DNA from: Lepturacanthus savala
Taxonomy: Eukaryota; Chordata; Actinopteri; Scombriformes; Trichiuridae
Direction: 5' to 3'
Assembly: GCA_030544235.1 (NCBI GenBank)
Contig: CM060475.1
Location: 5,313,920-5,377,919, forward strand
DNA: 64,000 bases
The translations under genes were made by a program, and so were the position numbers. Positions 12,346-24,328 of the stretch are shown here, one piece after another. The stretch's first letter is position 1, and each line of letters starts with the position of its first letter. The notes under the pieces are model-generated. The model had not been told where the DNA came from, did not search any database, and was given only the letters and a program-made list of their open reading frames with translations.

Positions 12346-13062
12346 TTTCCATCACCTTAAATCAAAACCGTTGCCTGAAATTTCTTCTTCTCATCTGGAA
12401 AGAGTTGCCAAAGGCAGCAAAAGCAAACGTGCGAGAGCGAGACAGACAGAGCAGGGCTCACTGAGGATTTTTCATTTGCTCCCTGTTTAGTCAGTTTGGT
12501 AATTATCATATCCACCATCTGTTACAGAGCATATGATTAGTAGGAGAAGGAGCTGCTGCCAAGAGGAGATGGAGGCAGAGACAGAGGACAATAGAGAAAC
12601 AAGACAGAGGGGAAAGCATTTCAGTGTGGTGGCGTGTGTCTACCTGAAGTTTATGTATGAGTGTGGCTGCTCGCATGCATGTGCCATTGCATAAATTTAT
12701 GTATGAGTTTGTGTGTGTGTGTGTGTGTGTCATGGTGGGTGGGTAGGTGGGTGTAGTGGGTACAGCAAGAACTATTTATAGCAGCTGCCTCATCTAGCTG
12801 TTAGCGGTGTGTTTACAAGGAGCCAAGGTGCATCATGGGAGTCTCAGCTTACATACTGTACATCGCTATGTCACAACTCACCTTCGGTCTAAACAGGCTT
12901 CCATGCATCAAATTGTTGAAAGATATAGAAAAATAGAGGAGATGTTTAAAAACATGAGTAAATTATTTTAAATTATCTTAATTTTAAATTAAGTATTTAT
13001 AATAATTTTAATTTTGGTCCATTGGGAAGAAGAGGAAATGTGCTTAAAATGTGTGTTTTAAT

Positions 13063-13533
13063 ACAACAATCCCAAACACACCAGTAAACACCAGTAGCTG
13101 GTTTACTGGTGTTTGGGATTGTTGTATCTTGGTTCCAGACCAACAAAATTAAAGAGTGGCCAACCAACCAATCCCTGGACCTTAATCCTACTGAACACTT
13201 ATGGGTTGACATCAAAAATGTTGTTTCTGAGGCAAAACCAAGAAATTCTGAGGAATTTTGAGGCTAAAATACTCATTCATATGTGCCAGAAGTTGGTTGA
13301 ATCCATGAAACACAGATGTGAAGCAGGTCATAGAAACCATGTTCAGAACAGCTTTAAGTTTGTGAAGAAAAATGCAGACACTGATATTTTTTTGAAGAGC
13401 CTCAGATAATTTTTGCTTTATTTTCTGTAAAAAAATTGACATGTTTTTCTTCACATTTTTATTTAGAATATAACATGCAGTGTTACCAATGCATCAAAAT
13501 AAAAATTATTATATTATTTTGAACACAACTGTA
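13063..13533 (+). pseudogene. Tc1/mariner transposase C-terminal relic with right terminal repeat
   Basis: Translating across frames gives pieces of the Tc1-family DDE transposase C-terminus: NPKHTS (13,068 region), WFQTNKIK, LDLNPTEHLWVDIKN with VSEAKPRN after it, then in another frame CQKLVESMKHRCEA (13,288-13,330). These are the DPKHTS and SPDLNPIEHLW motifs and the terminal helix of the catalytic domain. Frameshifts, stops and loss of the N-terminal half make it inactive. The right end, ATTTTGAACACAACTGTA at 13,516-13,533, is the typical Tc1 terminal sequence ACAGTTGTGTTCAAAAT in reverse. The left end is missing. An inverted duplication has rearranged the DPKHTS segment at 13,063-13,127. 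Confidence 0.85.
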
Positions 13534-13649
13534 TGTCTGACTTGACATTCCAGATCTTTACCTGGCTCCAGTTTTAAACTTGCTGTAATGATGTGTTATG
13601 TACATGTTATTTATTTATTTAATTTTTTATTGTTTTGGCTTTAAATCCT

Positions 13650-14160
13650 GGCTCCAAAAGGCTCAAATGATGATGAATATTTATCTACTTAACATCTTTC
13701 TATAATTATTTAAGCTTTTGTATGACTATTTTCTTTTGACTATTTTTTCTAAGACATTTTTATATGCACTTCTGATTTATATGACATGCAGCTCTTTTGG
13801 ATTTTAATCTTGCTTCCATTAGGTTTGATTGTTTAATTGACTAATTATATATATATATTTTTTATATATTTTTTCTATGAGATTGTTCTGGATTTTGCTG
13901 TTTGGGCTACACCTGATTCTAGTAATGCGTCATCTACTTTGTATTTATTTGTATTGGTGTTTTCCTTTTACTGGCATTTTTCTATCCACTATATGCATTT
14001 TAATGTCTTTTTTATAGTGTGAAAAATGCATTTTCTTTGTGTTTATGACAGAAAGCGATGTGATTGATCCACATGTACTCAAATCCATGTTTCGACTGTG
14101 CTCTCCTTCCTGATGAAGGTCTGAGAACCGAAAAGTTGTATCATTAAATTCAACCTTTTC
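13650..14160 (+). repeat. dispersed repeat R4, copy 2 (with CTGATGA/GAAA motif)
   Basis: The fuller relative of 7,068-7,496 in direct orientation. It contains a short AT insertion at 13,845-13,870 and, near its right end, CTGATGAAGGTCTGAGAACC followed by GAAAAG at 14,110-14,135. That arrangement (CTGATGA, a small stem GGT/ACC, then GAAA) resembles the conserved core of hammerhead ribozymes, which are known in some retroelements including Penelope-like elements. The stems are weak, so it may be coincidental. It abuts the Tc1 relic on its left. Confidence 0.78.
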
Positions 14161-14439
14161 TTTTTGCTTGACTTGAGAAAACTCTAATCAATAGAGTTAG
14201 AGAACATGGCCACGTCTGCCTTGCCCAAATCCTCCACCTGTTTTCCTTGCATTAATTGGTGTTATTTCCCGAAACAGAAGGCGAACTTGGCAGTCAGCGA
14301 TCACTTAATGAGTAACTGCTTACGGTTCCCTCCTGAAGTTGAGGACAGGCGAAGCACCAGAACACATTGATCACCTGAAACGACACTTGGCTCTGTTTTT
14401 AGTCAGTGGCGACCAGGGGTAGATCCAGGAAATGAAAAC

Positions 14440-15050
14440 ATCCTGACCACCCATAATGACCACTAATGATGATATATTATGCTTTTATACATCCATGTAG
14501 ATGTAAAATACAATTCTACCTTTATTCTATCGGTATGTTTATTTGTCTACTCAAGTGTATTTCATGCAAAGTGCAAAATCAACGTAATAGCATGGTTGAA
14601 AAATAATAATAAAAACACATAAAGAAGTTGATTTATAATCAAAACATTGGGGGAAATTAATTGTAATTGATAGTAATTGACATTGCACTTAAGTTGAGCA
14701 TATATCACAGGGGTGGGCAATCCTGGTCCTGGAGGGCTGGTGTGGGTGCAGGATTTTGTTCCAACCAAGAAGTTACACACCTGATTCTACTAATCAACCT
14801 CTAGAACCATTGCCAAGGCCTTCATTAGTAGAATCAGGTGTGTAACTTCTTGGTTGGAACAAAATCCTGCACCCACACCGGCCCTCCAGGACCAGGATTG
14901 CCCACCCCTGATATATCATGATGTACAATTGAGTGGACAAATGATTAATCAGTATTTCCTCTAAATATAATCTCAGACTATATGCAGCAGTGTTAAAAAC
15001 TGTGGGTGTTTATAGAGAAAAATCACAGCTTAACATTAAAGTTAAACATG
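14440..15050. repeat. AT-rich repeat host of the hAT MITE
   Basis: Short blocks here recur elsewhere. TACAATTGAGTGGACAAATG at 14,926-14,945 and about 55 bases around it match the reverse complement of 47,255-47,315. TATTTGTCTACTCAAGTGTA at 14,540-14,560 is the inverse of ACACTTGAGTGGACAAATA at 45,528-45,547. This suggests an older element with inverted ends into which the MITE at 14,708 inserted. Boundaries are not resolved. Confidence 0.4.
14708..14910 (+). mobile_element. hAT-type palindromic MITE, CAGGGGTGGGCAA termini
   Basis: The 203 bp element starts CAGGGGTGGGCAATCCTGGT and ends with its reverse complement. The inverted arms are about 87 bases and nearly perfect, so the whole element can fold as one hairpin around a short centre (CAACCTCTAGAACCATTGCC region). 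Flanking 8-bp target duplications are perfect: ATATATCA at 14,700-14,707 and 14,911-14,918. The 8-bp duplication and CAGGGG ends place it in the hAT superfamily. A second copy is at 40,537-40,681. It encodes nothing; the 72-codon frame across it is an artefact. Confidence 0.93.
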
Positions 15051-15664
15051 AATTTCCACATCTCATGCCAACCTCAACACGAGTGAATGGAGGTGAGCGA
15101 ACTTGGCTGGACATGAAGGAAAAGCCTGTTTTTTGTTTGAGGCACTGAAGCATCCTGGTGATTCCACTGGACATGGACATGGACATCAAGTACAGCAGTT
15201 CCTGAACATTAGTAGATGCAAATAATCATCATCATGAATATTCATAAAATGCAGTATTCTGTTTGGAACATTTAAAGGTTATGGAAATTTAACATAAAAC
15301 AACTTATGAACAAACAGCCTCATGCAACTGCCTGTAATTGTCATTTTTTAAGCAAAATCTATGTTTCAGTTTCTGAAATGTGATAATTTGATGCTTTTCT
15401 TTGACATGGATGACAGCAAACATTTTTGTTCTCTTGATTATTTGGCCTTCAATCTGTTTTCTCTGACATTTTATAGTGCATAGTAGCACTTATAATGTTA
15501 TTCATTGTTTTTTCCTGAATAATAACTACATTACCATGCTGTAGCCTATCAGGAGTGGATTTGAGACATGCATGAGTGGAAGAAAGAAATCTGATTTTAT
15601 TCACTATTTCAAAGGCTTGTTTATGCCATTACTAAAACTCATTGAGACTATTTTTAGTCAGTTA

Positions 15665-15695
15665 GTGTCACATCAAAAGCAGTTTGATGTGACAC
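15665..15695. other. perfect 13-bp-arm hairpin
   Basis: GTGTCACATCAAA and TTTGATGTGACAC form perfect arms around the 5-base loop AGCAG. No flanking homology to a known small RNA was recognised. Confidence 0.7.
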
Positions 15696-15699
15696 CTCT

Positions 15700-18600
15700 G
15701 AATAGACTGAATTCAGAATGATTGGAACCCCTTTGAAGCAGCTTCAAACAGCCTCAAGAGTGGACACAATACTTGAAAGGTATAATATAACCGGCCTCCT
15801 CCTGTGGATTTTGAGGTAAATTGACAGGATGATGGATTGAACAGGCTCAAACATGGATCCTACCAAAAGTAATGTATTCAAATTTGAAACTACACTGTCA
15901 AAAAAAGCCTTTTAAAGCATTTTAATCAGTAATTCTTTTGCAGTGATGCAAAAATTGTGAATTTACTCAATCATACTTTCAAAATCAAAATTCCAGGTAC
16001 TTTTTCATTTCATATATTTTAGTCAGAATTCTTAAATGCATACATTGCATTGCTATAGATCTCCCCACTCTAACACACCTGACTTTAATTATTTTTCAGA
16101 TTTTTAAGCCGTGACGAGCTTCAGACACTCAGTGCCTGTTCATCCTCCTCCATCCTCCTTAGTAGGAAAAATAAAACCCTTCATGTCTGGAAGTTTCTGT
16201 GGAAAGATGAAATAAAGGCTAAAATAAAATGGTGAGATCCATACTTTCATGGGTTCATGGATTATAGCGATTTCTATAGTTTTATGTTGAGGTAACTCAA
16301 ACAAAGTGCTTAGTACTTTAACAAGGTATTGAAGCTTGAAACATAAAAGATATGGCTATGGTTCATCTTAAAACAGTTCATTGTGTTTCCTTTGAGCTCA
16401 GTATAGCACTCAGATGAGTGTATTTTAAGGATTTTATGATAGATGCCTGTAATGCAGTTATCTTGCAGTGTAACATATTATGACTGTCTGAACATTTTCA
16501 CTTTCATACTTTAGTTTTTATTGAAGCAGTCTAATGTCATGTGCACCAAAACGTGTCTGGAGCTGCTTCACTGCACCCAATGCTGAACCACAGCTCTACA
16601 CAGACACACACACACCCACAGACATACACACACACACAGGCAAAGCGGTCCTCTTGAAGCTGCAGATGCATCTATATTCTTTTTTCCCCTCTGGACCAGA
16701 TTCATGAATAATGAATGGCAATGAATGGAGAGATGGATAGATAGGGTGAATGTGAGTGGAAGGGATCAGAAAGATGGAAAGAGGAACAAAAATGACTTAG
16801 TGTACCATAAGATCGTCACTGACACTATGGAAAACAGAACCCCTGGGGAAAGGAGAGAAGACGGGATTAAGGTGTAGAGACGAAGGTAGAGGAAGAGGTA
16901 GCGAGGCGTGAAAACGAGAGCAAGATATGTGCTGGTGGAGTAAGAGGAAAAATGAAAGTGCGTGGGAGCAGAGGGAGGTGGGGGTGGACAGCAAGATGGA
17001 GAGGTGTTAGTGGCGAGATGGGGATGAGGGGAGGGGGAGAAAGTGATGAAACAACGGGTGGGGAGCAAAAATTTGGCTGATTGTGCGTCTGGTTTTTCAT
17101 TCTGTGGACAGATGCAATAACGAACAGGTTTTGCTCCCATGATTGCTCTGGAATTGAGAAATAATAGCTGCTTAAATAGTAAAATCCTTTTCCCAGTTCT
17201 GCTGTCGGCCCTCATTCTCTCTCTGGCACCTTGTCCGATCTCATCTCTTACATTCTCACTGTCACTTTTCTCCTCATTTCCTCCATCATTACCATCATGA
17301 AACAGAGGACGACACAGAAACATTAAGTGCCATATAACATCATTAGCACTCTCTCTAATGGCCGTTAATGGGATCTCTCTTCTACCTCTCACACACACAA
17401 ACTGTGTTTTCCCTTCTTCATTATGGAGAGTCAGATTGGATAGGAGAATGAAACAGGCTATCACCATTATCAGTTTATGGATGCATCGTTGGAAAGAAAG
17501 TTGGAGTGTGAAATAATGAATGAAGGAGGAAGGAGAATACTGACTGTGTGTACGGCTACTTTATTCAATTTCTATACCAGGGATTTCATACAAACAGCAC
17601 GGATCTCTCGGATAAGACACTTTGTTAACATAGAGCACAGGTCAACACACACATACACAACAGGAAAATACAAATAGACATTCAGTAAAACAATAGCAAT
17701 AGCACAAATTACACATTATATACATTTTGCTTATAATGTTTCTGTATTTTTTACCTGGGTAACATTTTCAATTCAGGAATTTTACTTACTTTGCACTTTG
17801 TTCACCACTAACTACAGGTCCAGTATATGAAAATGATGTCCGTTGTTCCTATTTTAAAATGTCACACTGCTCTGATCAATATTTTTATATTAACAATAAA
17901 CCATAGTGATGAAGCAGTTATAATTATCAGCCTCTGCAGTTTCCATTAACTTGACAGATGTTTCTTTATGGTGCCTTGCTTTAGTTTTTGGCTCTCAAAA
18001 CCGCCCATATTAACATATAACAACTACAGAGGCAGATATTTCCCTCAGGCGTTAGTGGAGAGAAAAAAAAGATCTTTAGTGGAAATATTTAAATCTTTAC
18101 TATGACTAATAATTATTTTAATAAATGTAACAGATGACATATCAACAACATAATACCCATCACATGTTCCCAGAGCTCAAAGAAATGTGTTCTGAGGTTT
18201 GATCTTTAAAAATATAAAACAGAACAGCAGCAGTTTCTCACATTTGAGGAGAATGTGACCTTTTTAACTCAATAAATGTCTTAAAAAGATGAATAGAATG
18301 AACACAATCTACAATAATTTCTAAGCTATCATCCAGTATATCCCTCCTATCACAGTTCTGAGTCTGTTTAATGGCAGTATGATGGTGCTGTGTTGTTTAT
18401 TTTTATGATTCTAAGGCATATGGAAGAGAAGCTCCCCGGCTATCACCCTGCTTCAAACTAACAACATAAGAGAGAACGCCAGAAACACACATGCACAGAA
18501 ATACACCTCGCACGAACCGAGCACCACAACACAGGTTTTGGAGAAGCATGAAAGAGTTTCACCTCAGATTAAGTTAATTAGTTCCCACGTGGTGCAGAGC

Positions 18601-19855
18601 TGAGATGTACAGATACCCCACAACCCCAAACACCTACACATACAAACGCATTCTCATCCTGCTTTCTTTTAATCTTCCTGTTTCCCAGGCCAAAATATTC
18701 TTTTCTTCTTTTGAGATTTAGTATCAAACATCCTGGAAGTGGAAATCCTGCAGTGAGAGAAAGACTTTTCTTCTATTTTCACCTCCTTTCTTTTCCTCCT
18801 TTTGTAAATTGCTGCAAATACAACCACACAGCCGTACAAAATCAATTTCTAAATTACAACCACTGGGTTGGCTGCATGAAATGTTGATGAAGTAGAACAG
18901 GGAAACCGTTTTCCAGACATAGAGCTAAGAAAAAGAGAGGAGACTGAATTAATTGACTCATTTTTTTACATCAAGGTAACATGAGGTTTTTTTTAGTCTG
19001 AAGGTTGATACTTTGATGAGCAACCTTTGACTTGTATAGCAGTATATAGGATCCTACACTGATGCACCTATCCTGCAACAGTACCCTTCATTTTGTAGCC
19101 CAGTGGTTTCCAATCATGTGCCCCATTACCCAGAAGCTTACCAAGGCACTGTTGGTTGTAGTAACTGATGTGATGCAACTCCCTAAATTTCAAAAAGTGC
19201 TTCTTGTGCACTTGGAAAGAGCCAAGTTAGGAAGCCCTGAACCTCAATGCGAAAGTGCAAACATGCAAAATTTTCCTTATGATTAACTTCACTTACTTAA
19301 TTGTGGTTTGCTATTAATTATCTTTTGGGGGGAAAAATGAGCGGTGGGAGTCCCCAGTTTGATTCTTAGCTATTATTTCCCTATTCCACAGTTAAATTAA
19401 GGCACAAAATGATCAAAAACAGTCTTAAAAAATGGACTATCGGTGCGATAAAAGTAGTTTTTTGTTGTAGTATACCCTCTCACATCTTTCTCTTTTGCAT
19501 ATAGACACTAAGTCTTGCGTGTTGAACCTCCATGTTTGCCTGTTTTCCTGCTGCTGCACCAGCAGGGCTGAATGAACAGGAGAGAGCCAGCCCTCCTGCA
19601 GCTGACAAGTTATCTGGATGCATGTGGGTCGCATTATAGTTGCATGAGAAATGTAATGGAAAGTGAAGGAAGCAGCTGAGTCTCTCCCTCTCTCTCCCTA
19701 TCACACATACACACACACAGTTGCATATACACATTATTATGCTCAATTGCTTGCAAACTCCACTGAGTTCATGCTAAGTGTATTGTGTGTATGTGTGTGT
19801 GTAGCCTCTGTAGAATGTACAGTACATTTACAGTATTGGTCAGGTGTTTCCCAGA
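15700..19855. other. gene-free stretch with possible conserved non-coding DNA
   Basis: No gene was recognised. Positions 16,700-17,050 are purine-rich (GGGGGAGA, GAGGAAGAGG words) and give a 233-codon minus-strand frame that is low complexity at its C-terminal side. Positions 17,100-17,350 are of higher complexity with ordered TAAT, TGATTG and TTGCTCCCATGATTGC words and could be a conserved element. Positions 17,700-19,400 are ordinary AT-rich sequence. Confidence 0.5.
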
Positions 19856-20252
19856 TAGGGTTGCAAAATTCAAGGATTTTTCAAAGTTGGAAACTTTCGA
19901 TGGGAATTAACTGGAATCTATGGGAATAAATTCAAAATTTACAAAATTGAATTTTGGCCCTTAACAGTGAACTTAAATGTAGCATAATCTTGGCTAAAAC
20001 AACCAGATTTAAACAGATAGTTCAACATTTTTAGAAGGTTTAGATATTATTAAGGTGGTAAATATATGGATCTATAATGGTATTAATGTTTAACTTCCAA
20101 ATATTAAATAAAACCTCTCTGGCTTTATATTTGTCTGCTTCAGTGATTACAAGTTAGGAGCTAAATGTTGAATATTTCCAAAATTCCTCAGCTTGACTTC
20201 CCATGGAAATTTTCAGTAAACTTACTGGAAATTCTCTGCGCTTTTGCAACCC
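19856..20252 (+). mobile_element. R3 element with GGTTGCAAA inverted ends
   Basis: It starts AGGGTTGCAAAATTCAAGGA and ends TCTCTGCGCTTTTGCAACCC; the outer GGGTTGCAAAA/TTTTGCAACCC inverted ends mark a miniature DNA transposon. Internal blocks TTTCAAAGTTGGAAACTTTC and ATGGGAATTAACTGGAAT are typical of a fish repeat with this terminus. A related copy, interrupted by (AT)n, is at 1,841-2,593. Flanking direct repeats were not clear. Confidence 0.7.
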
Positions 20253-20684
20253 AGAGAATGTTTGTTTGTGTGAGCAGTGCTATTATTATCCATGGAAGCG
20301 TTCTACAGAGCAGATCAATATGCTGTTGATTGATTCTCTAAGCGATAAATAACTCTGAATACCTGCAGCTGTAGCTCCAAGCATATATTGATCATGTGTG
20401 TACAAACTGGCCAAGGGCAGAGATGCAAATGTTGTGCAGGTGCACACACAAACAGTTACATGTGCATGTATGTCTGACATCTGATTTGCAGTTAAACCTG
20501 GCATTAATAAACATTCTGATCATGCCTGCATTCTGCCTTCTTTCATGCTTCATGGTAGGTGGAGCTTGTTCAAATAGGCTCCACATGGAATTGAGCCACT
20601 GAGGTGTTGTTGGAGTTTAAAAAACAGTCAATTTAAGCTACCTGAGGCAGAAGAGAAGGTGGATTTAATGGATGATACATGTTA

Positions 20685-20850
20685 AACTACACAGGAAACA
20701 GTCCAACATAAATCATAGCCTTTTTTTTTTTTACAATAACTATATTTTCATTTCTCTCCTTATCCCAACGTATGTCCATGTCTTACTCAATGCCAAATCT
20801 TAAGCTTTCACTTTTCTACAGAAATACGTATTTCCTACAGGCACTGTTCT
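20685..20850 (+). repeat. dispersed repeat R5, partial copy
   Basis: It matches parts of 35,140-35,395: TTACAATAACT.TATTT, ATGTCCATGT.TTAC, TTAAGCTT.CA.TTTTCTA and CTTACAGGCACT-like ends. It is the shortest but clear member of the most abundant repeat family in this window. Confidence 0.6.
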
Positions 20851-21556
20851 AGTTAATACAAAGTGACCACTCCAAAAAAAACCCAAACATAATTCATGAC
20901 CATTTTAATCTATTCTATTTATTCTACAATAAACTCTGTCTGTTCTTTAAAGGAGCTGAGCAAGCATAAAGCACTGAAGGACTACAGTAATTATTGCAAG
21001 CGAGGCAATTAAAACTACAACATCCATCAAACCAAGCGCAGGCTGCTTCTGTAAATGGAAGCGCTCAGCACTTTGGATTGATTGTTTTTTATTTCATAAA
21101 AGCTTTACACAGAAGTGAGTAAACAATATTATAACCATGCATTAATTGTTTGTGGGGGACACACACTCGTAGAAACATACAGACGCAGATTTGCAGACAC
21201 AGACTGATTCTTTCACTCTGAGATCCCGTCGTCCCTTTTCACTGCAGGGTATTCTGTCTGTATGGGTGTGTCTGCAATGGAGGATATTTCCCGGGAGGCT
21301 GACAGATGCAGAACAGAGCAGCGTGGTAGCTGTAAGACAATGATGCATGAGGTGCGTTTGGTGAGGAACGCTGTCAGCCACAGGCACAACGCTGAGACAT
21401 CGTTAACAGTCCTGCAGCAAGAAAACCCCACAAACAGGTGGCCCATCAAAGTTTGACCTTCCATTTAGATCTCCATTCAAACAATATATTTGGGCTTTCT
21501 GTGATTTTTCTGTTGATAACCCAGTATCTTCTAGAGAAATGGTTATGTAGAATATA

Positions 21557-21800
21557 TTAAAGGTCCCATTTTGTAGAAAATGCTTTGAAGCTTTTTTTTA
21601 TTATCATAAGGGCTAGGTGTTATATAAATAATTTGTCCTGTGACAAAACTCTTAATCCACCGAGAAATGCACACAGCCATATTCAGAATATTACATATTG
21701 TCTTCCTTAAAGCCAGCTCGGACATCGGTGAATTGCGATGTCACAACTATACCCCCCGATCACAGCGAGTAAATCACCTTTAAAGCTTTTCTACAAGCAG
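21557..21800 (+). repeat. interspersed fish repeat (AAAGGTCCCATTTTGTAGAAA type)
   Basis: The order TTAAAGGTCCCATTTTGTAG, GCTAGGTGTTATATAAATA, TGTGACAAAACTCTTAATCC, GAGAAATGCACACAGCC, ATTCAGAA and GATGTCACAACTAT is characteristic of an interspersed repeat frequent in percomorph genomes. Recognition is from general familiarity; only one copy is in the window. It may extend right to about 21,915. Confidence 0.55.
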
Positions 21801-22350
21801 CAGGAGAAAATAGAGCAATACTTCATGCAAAATCCGACTTTCCACTGTGCACATCATAACAAATGACCCATGACTTATATATTGCGTTGTCTCTTGAACG
21901 ATGTGAAGAGGAGGTTCTCAGAGAAACAGAATAAATGAGCTGCATGTTACAATTATATTTTATAGATGTGTGCTGGCAGGAAACACAATTAAACAAGGAT
22001 TGTAACGGTTTGCACAACGTGACCTGGGTGAAAGTGGCTATAAAGCTCTGTACAGCTGCAGAATCACTGATAATTCTCTGTGGGTTCACACATTAGACAT
22101 GACAAAAATAATTATAGTCACTATAAGCTTTAGGTAAGTAATATTCAAGTACATACTGGTATGCATTCATTCATATTCAAGAAAAAGTGTGTGTGTTTGT
22201 GAGTGTGTAAGTGGGTAAAACCGTTACTGACAGTGGAGGGGAAGAAAAATGACAGAATGATGAAGAAGTGGAGTGTTTGATTAGAAAAAGAAGAAAAGTT
22301 CACCATCAGCAGGAAAACTCAGACTGTCGATTACTCTGCTGTTGCTGCTG

Positions 22351-22502
<152 letters not shown>

Positions 22503-23490
22503 TGCAGTGGGAACCCTGAACAACAGAGCTGTCTGGCTGTCTCTGCCAAATGTAATCCATTTACTAATGGCTAATGCCCTGCTGCTGTAAATGGGAGAGT
22601 TTTCTCTCCCAAAACAAGACGCACCATTATAAATAAACTCCAACACTCACTCTTACCAAATGAATGCTGGCATGGAAGAACATTAGAATAGAGTCGTATT
22701 TGCTGATGAATTTCTGTTCACAGCACATTCACTGCAGCTTCTGCTGTTTTTCTTCTTCCAGATGTATAATGTCGGAGTGAAAGGACAGTTTTACACCCTG
22801 CTGCAGTCCATATACCTTCAACATATAAAAGTCCATTTATTGCTCTCCCTCTATATACACTATTATCCAGGGAAACAGGGCTGGCTCTTTCAGCTTCATC
22901 TATTCCTCCTTTCCTTCTTTCCTGCCTCGTCTCCTCCACAACAAGGCGATTCATAAGCAGAGATATTTAAAAATAATGCGACTCTGCTGCGAGGGATGTC
23001 GCCGTCATTCAGGCTGTTTTTGCTCTGGAGCAGATTGATGAAATCATAAATTAGAGCCCTGCCTCGCCCTGTCTGGCTTTATGGCTGTAGTAAAACACGG
23101 AGCAGCTAGCTACTGCTGAGGTGCAGAGAAAATGCTGTGAATCTTAGCTGAAAGGAAGTTTCACAAAAACAAAGCCGGTTGACTTAAAGCTCAGTGAGCA
23201 TTCTTCATTGAAACAAGGTTGTAGTTCAAATCCTATTGTTGCATTTGGTAAATTTCACAAACTTAAAGCTGAATTCTCTCCAAAACCTTAATATTTCTTC
23301 AAAAGACACATTGACTTCTCACCTATTTAACGTTTGGATATTTTATTTTTATATTTAAGCCAATTACCTGCTGTTTTTTCAAGAATTATACATGAATTTC
23401 CATTTCGTCGACAAGCTGAAGATCTGTCAATTTTAAATGCATGTTCAGAATTTTTAATAAGGAGATTTAGAGGGAAAATAATGATTGAAT

Positions 23491-24220
23491 TAGAGCTGTC
23501 ATTTTAACGCGTTAATTCGATTAATTAATTACGCCACAATTTAACGCGTTAAAAAATTCAATGTAATTAATTATGAGTATCAACGGTGGCGAGCTCAGGG
23601 GTCAAAGTGAACCGGAACTGTCCGGAACTACATTCCGTTAAAAGATTCACGACCGGAACGGCGTTCCGTTAAAAAAGGAGAAGAAGCTCCCTGTTAAAAT
23701 CCCATGTTAAATAAAGAAAACGATGTCCTAAAGTCACATTAGTTACATTAATGCTGGAACAATTCCAGTGTGCTGGTTTCAGTGTAATCTACGCTGTTTC
23801 ACCGAGCAAAATGATGTTGGCACAATGCAGCGCAAAATATACGACTTCTATTATTCATTTTTAATTGCTATATTGAGCTTAAGTGCCTATTTGAGACAGC
23901 CTTATTTTATTTTAACTGAATTGCTGTATTTGTTTTACATTTTTGAATAATGCACCTGACCTAACTGGTTTAATGTACTTGACCTTTATTTTTGGATGTA
24001 ATTCATGAAGCACAGTTCACCAATAAAAAATGGATTTCAGATCTTCTCTTCTTACTGTATTTAATTGATTAGTCATGCACTACAATTTATTAATATCCTA
24101 GAATTCAAATTCTTTATCAGGAGCCCTTTAGCAGACATGACATTAAAATGCGATTGATTCGATTTATTACAAAATCCTGTAATAAATTCGATTCATTTTT
24201 TTAATCAACTGACAGCACTA
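23491..24220 (+). mobile_element. 730 bp non-autonomous hAT-like element with perfect target duplication
   Basis: It starts TAGAGCTGTCATTTTAACGC and ends AATCAACTGACAGCACTA; the inverted ends are TAGAGCTGTCA and TAGTGCTGTCA. The 8-bp direct repeats GATTGAAT at 23,483-23,490 and 24,221-24,228 are identical, which fixes both boundaries. Inside near the left end AACGCGTTAA occurs twice, and TCCGTTAAAA also occurs twice (about 23,635 and 23,666). The 60-codon frame inside has no recognisable domain. The AGGGCTGTCA...GATTAA family is common in fish. Confidence 0.92.
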
Positions 24221-24328
24221 GATTGAATAGATATATTTGAAGCAGATCTTATGGTTCCACTCATCCTCTTCTAAATGTGTGTATGTGTGTGTATATACAC
24301 ACATGTACATATCTGTGTGTGTATACAG

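Noticed and set aside
16766..17467. 233-codon minus-strand open frame, the longest in the window
   Set aside because: Its second half is Ser/Pro/Leu/Phe from a purine-rich tract and its first half has no recognisable domain; there is no splice or start context. Absence of stops is expected in such skewed composition.
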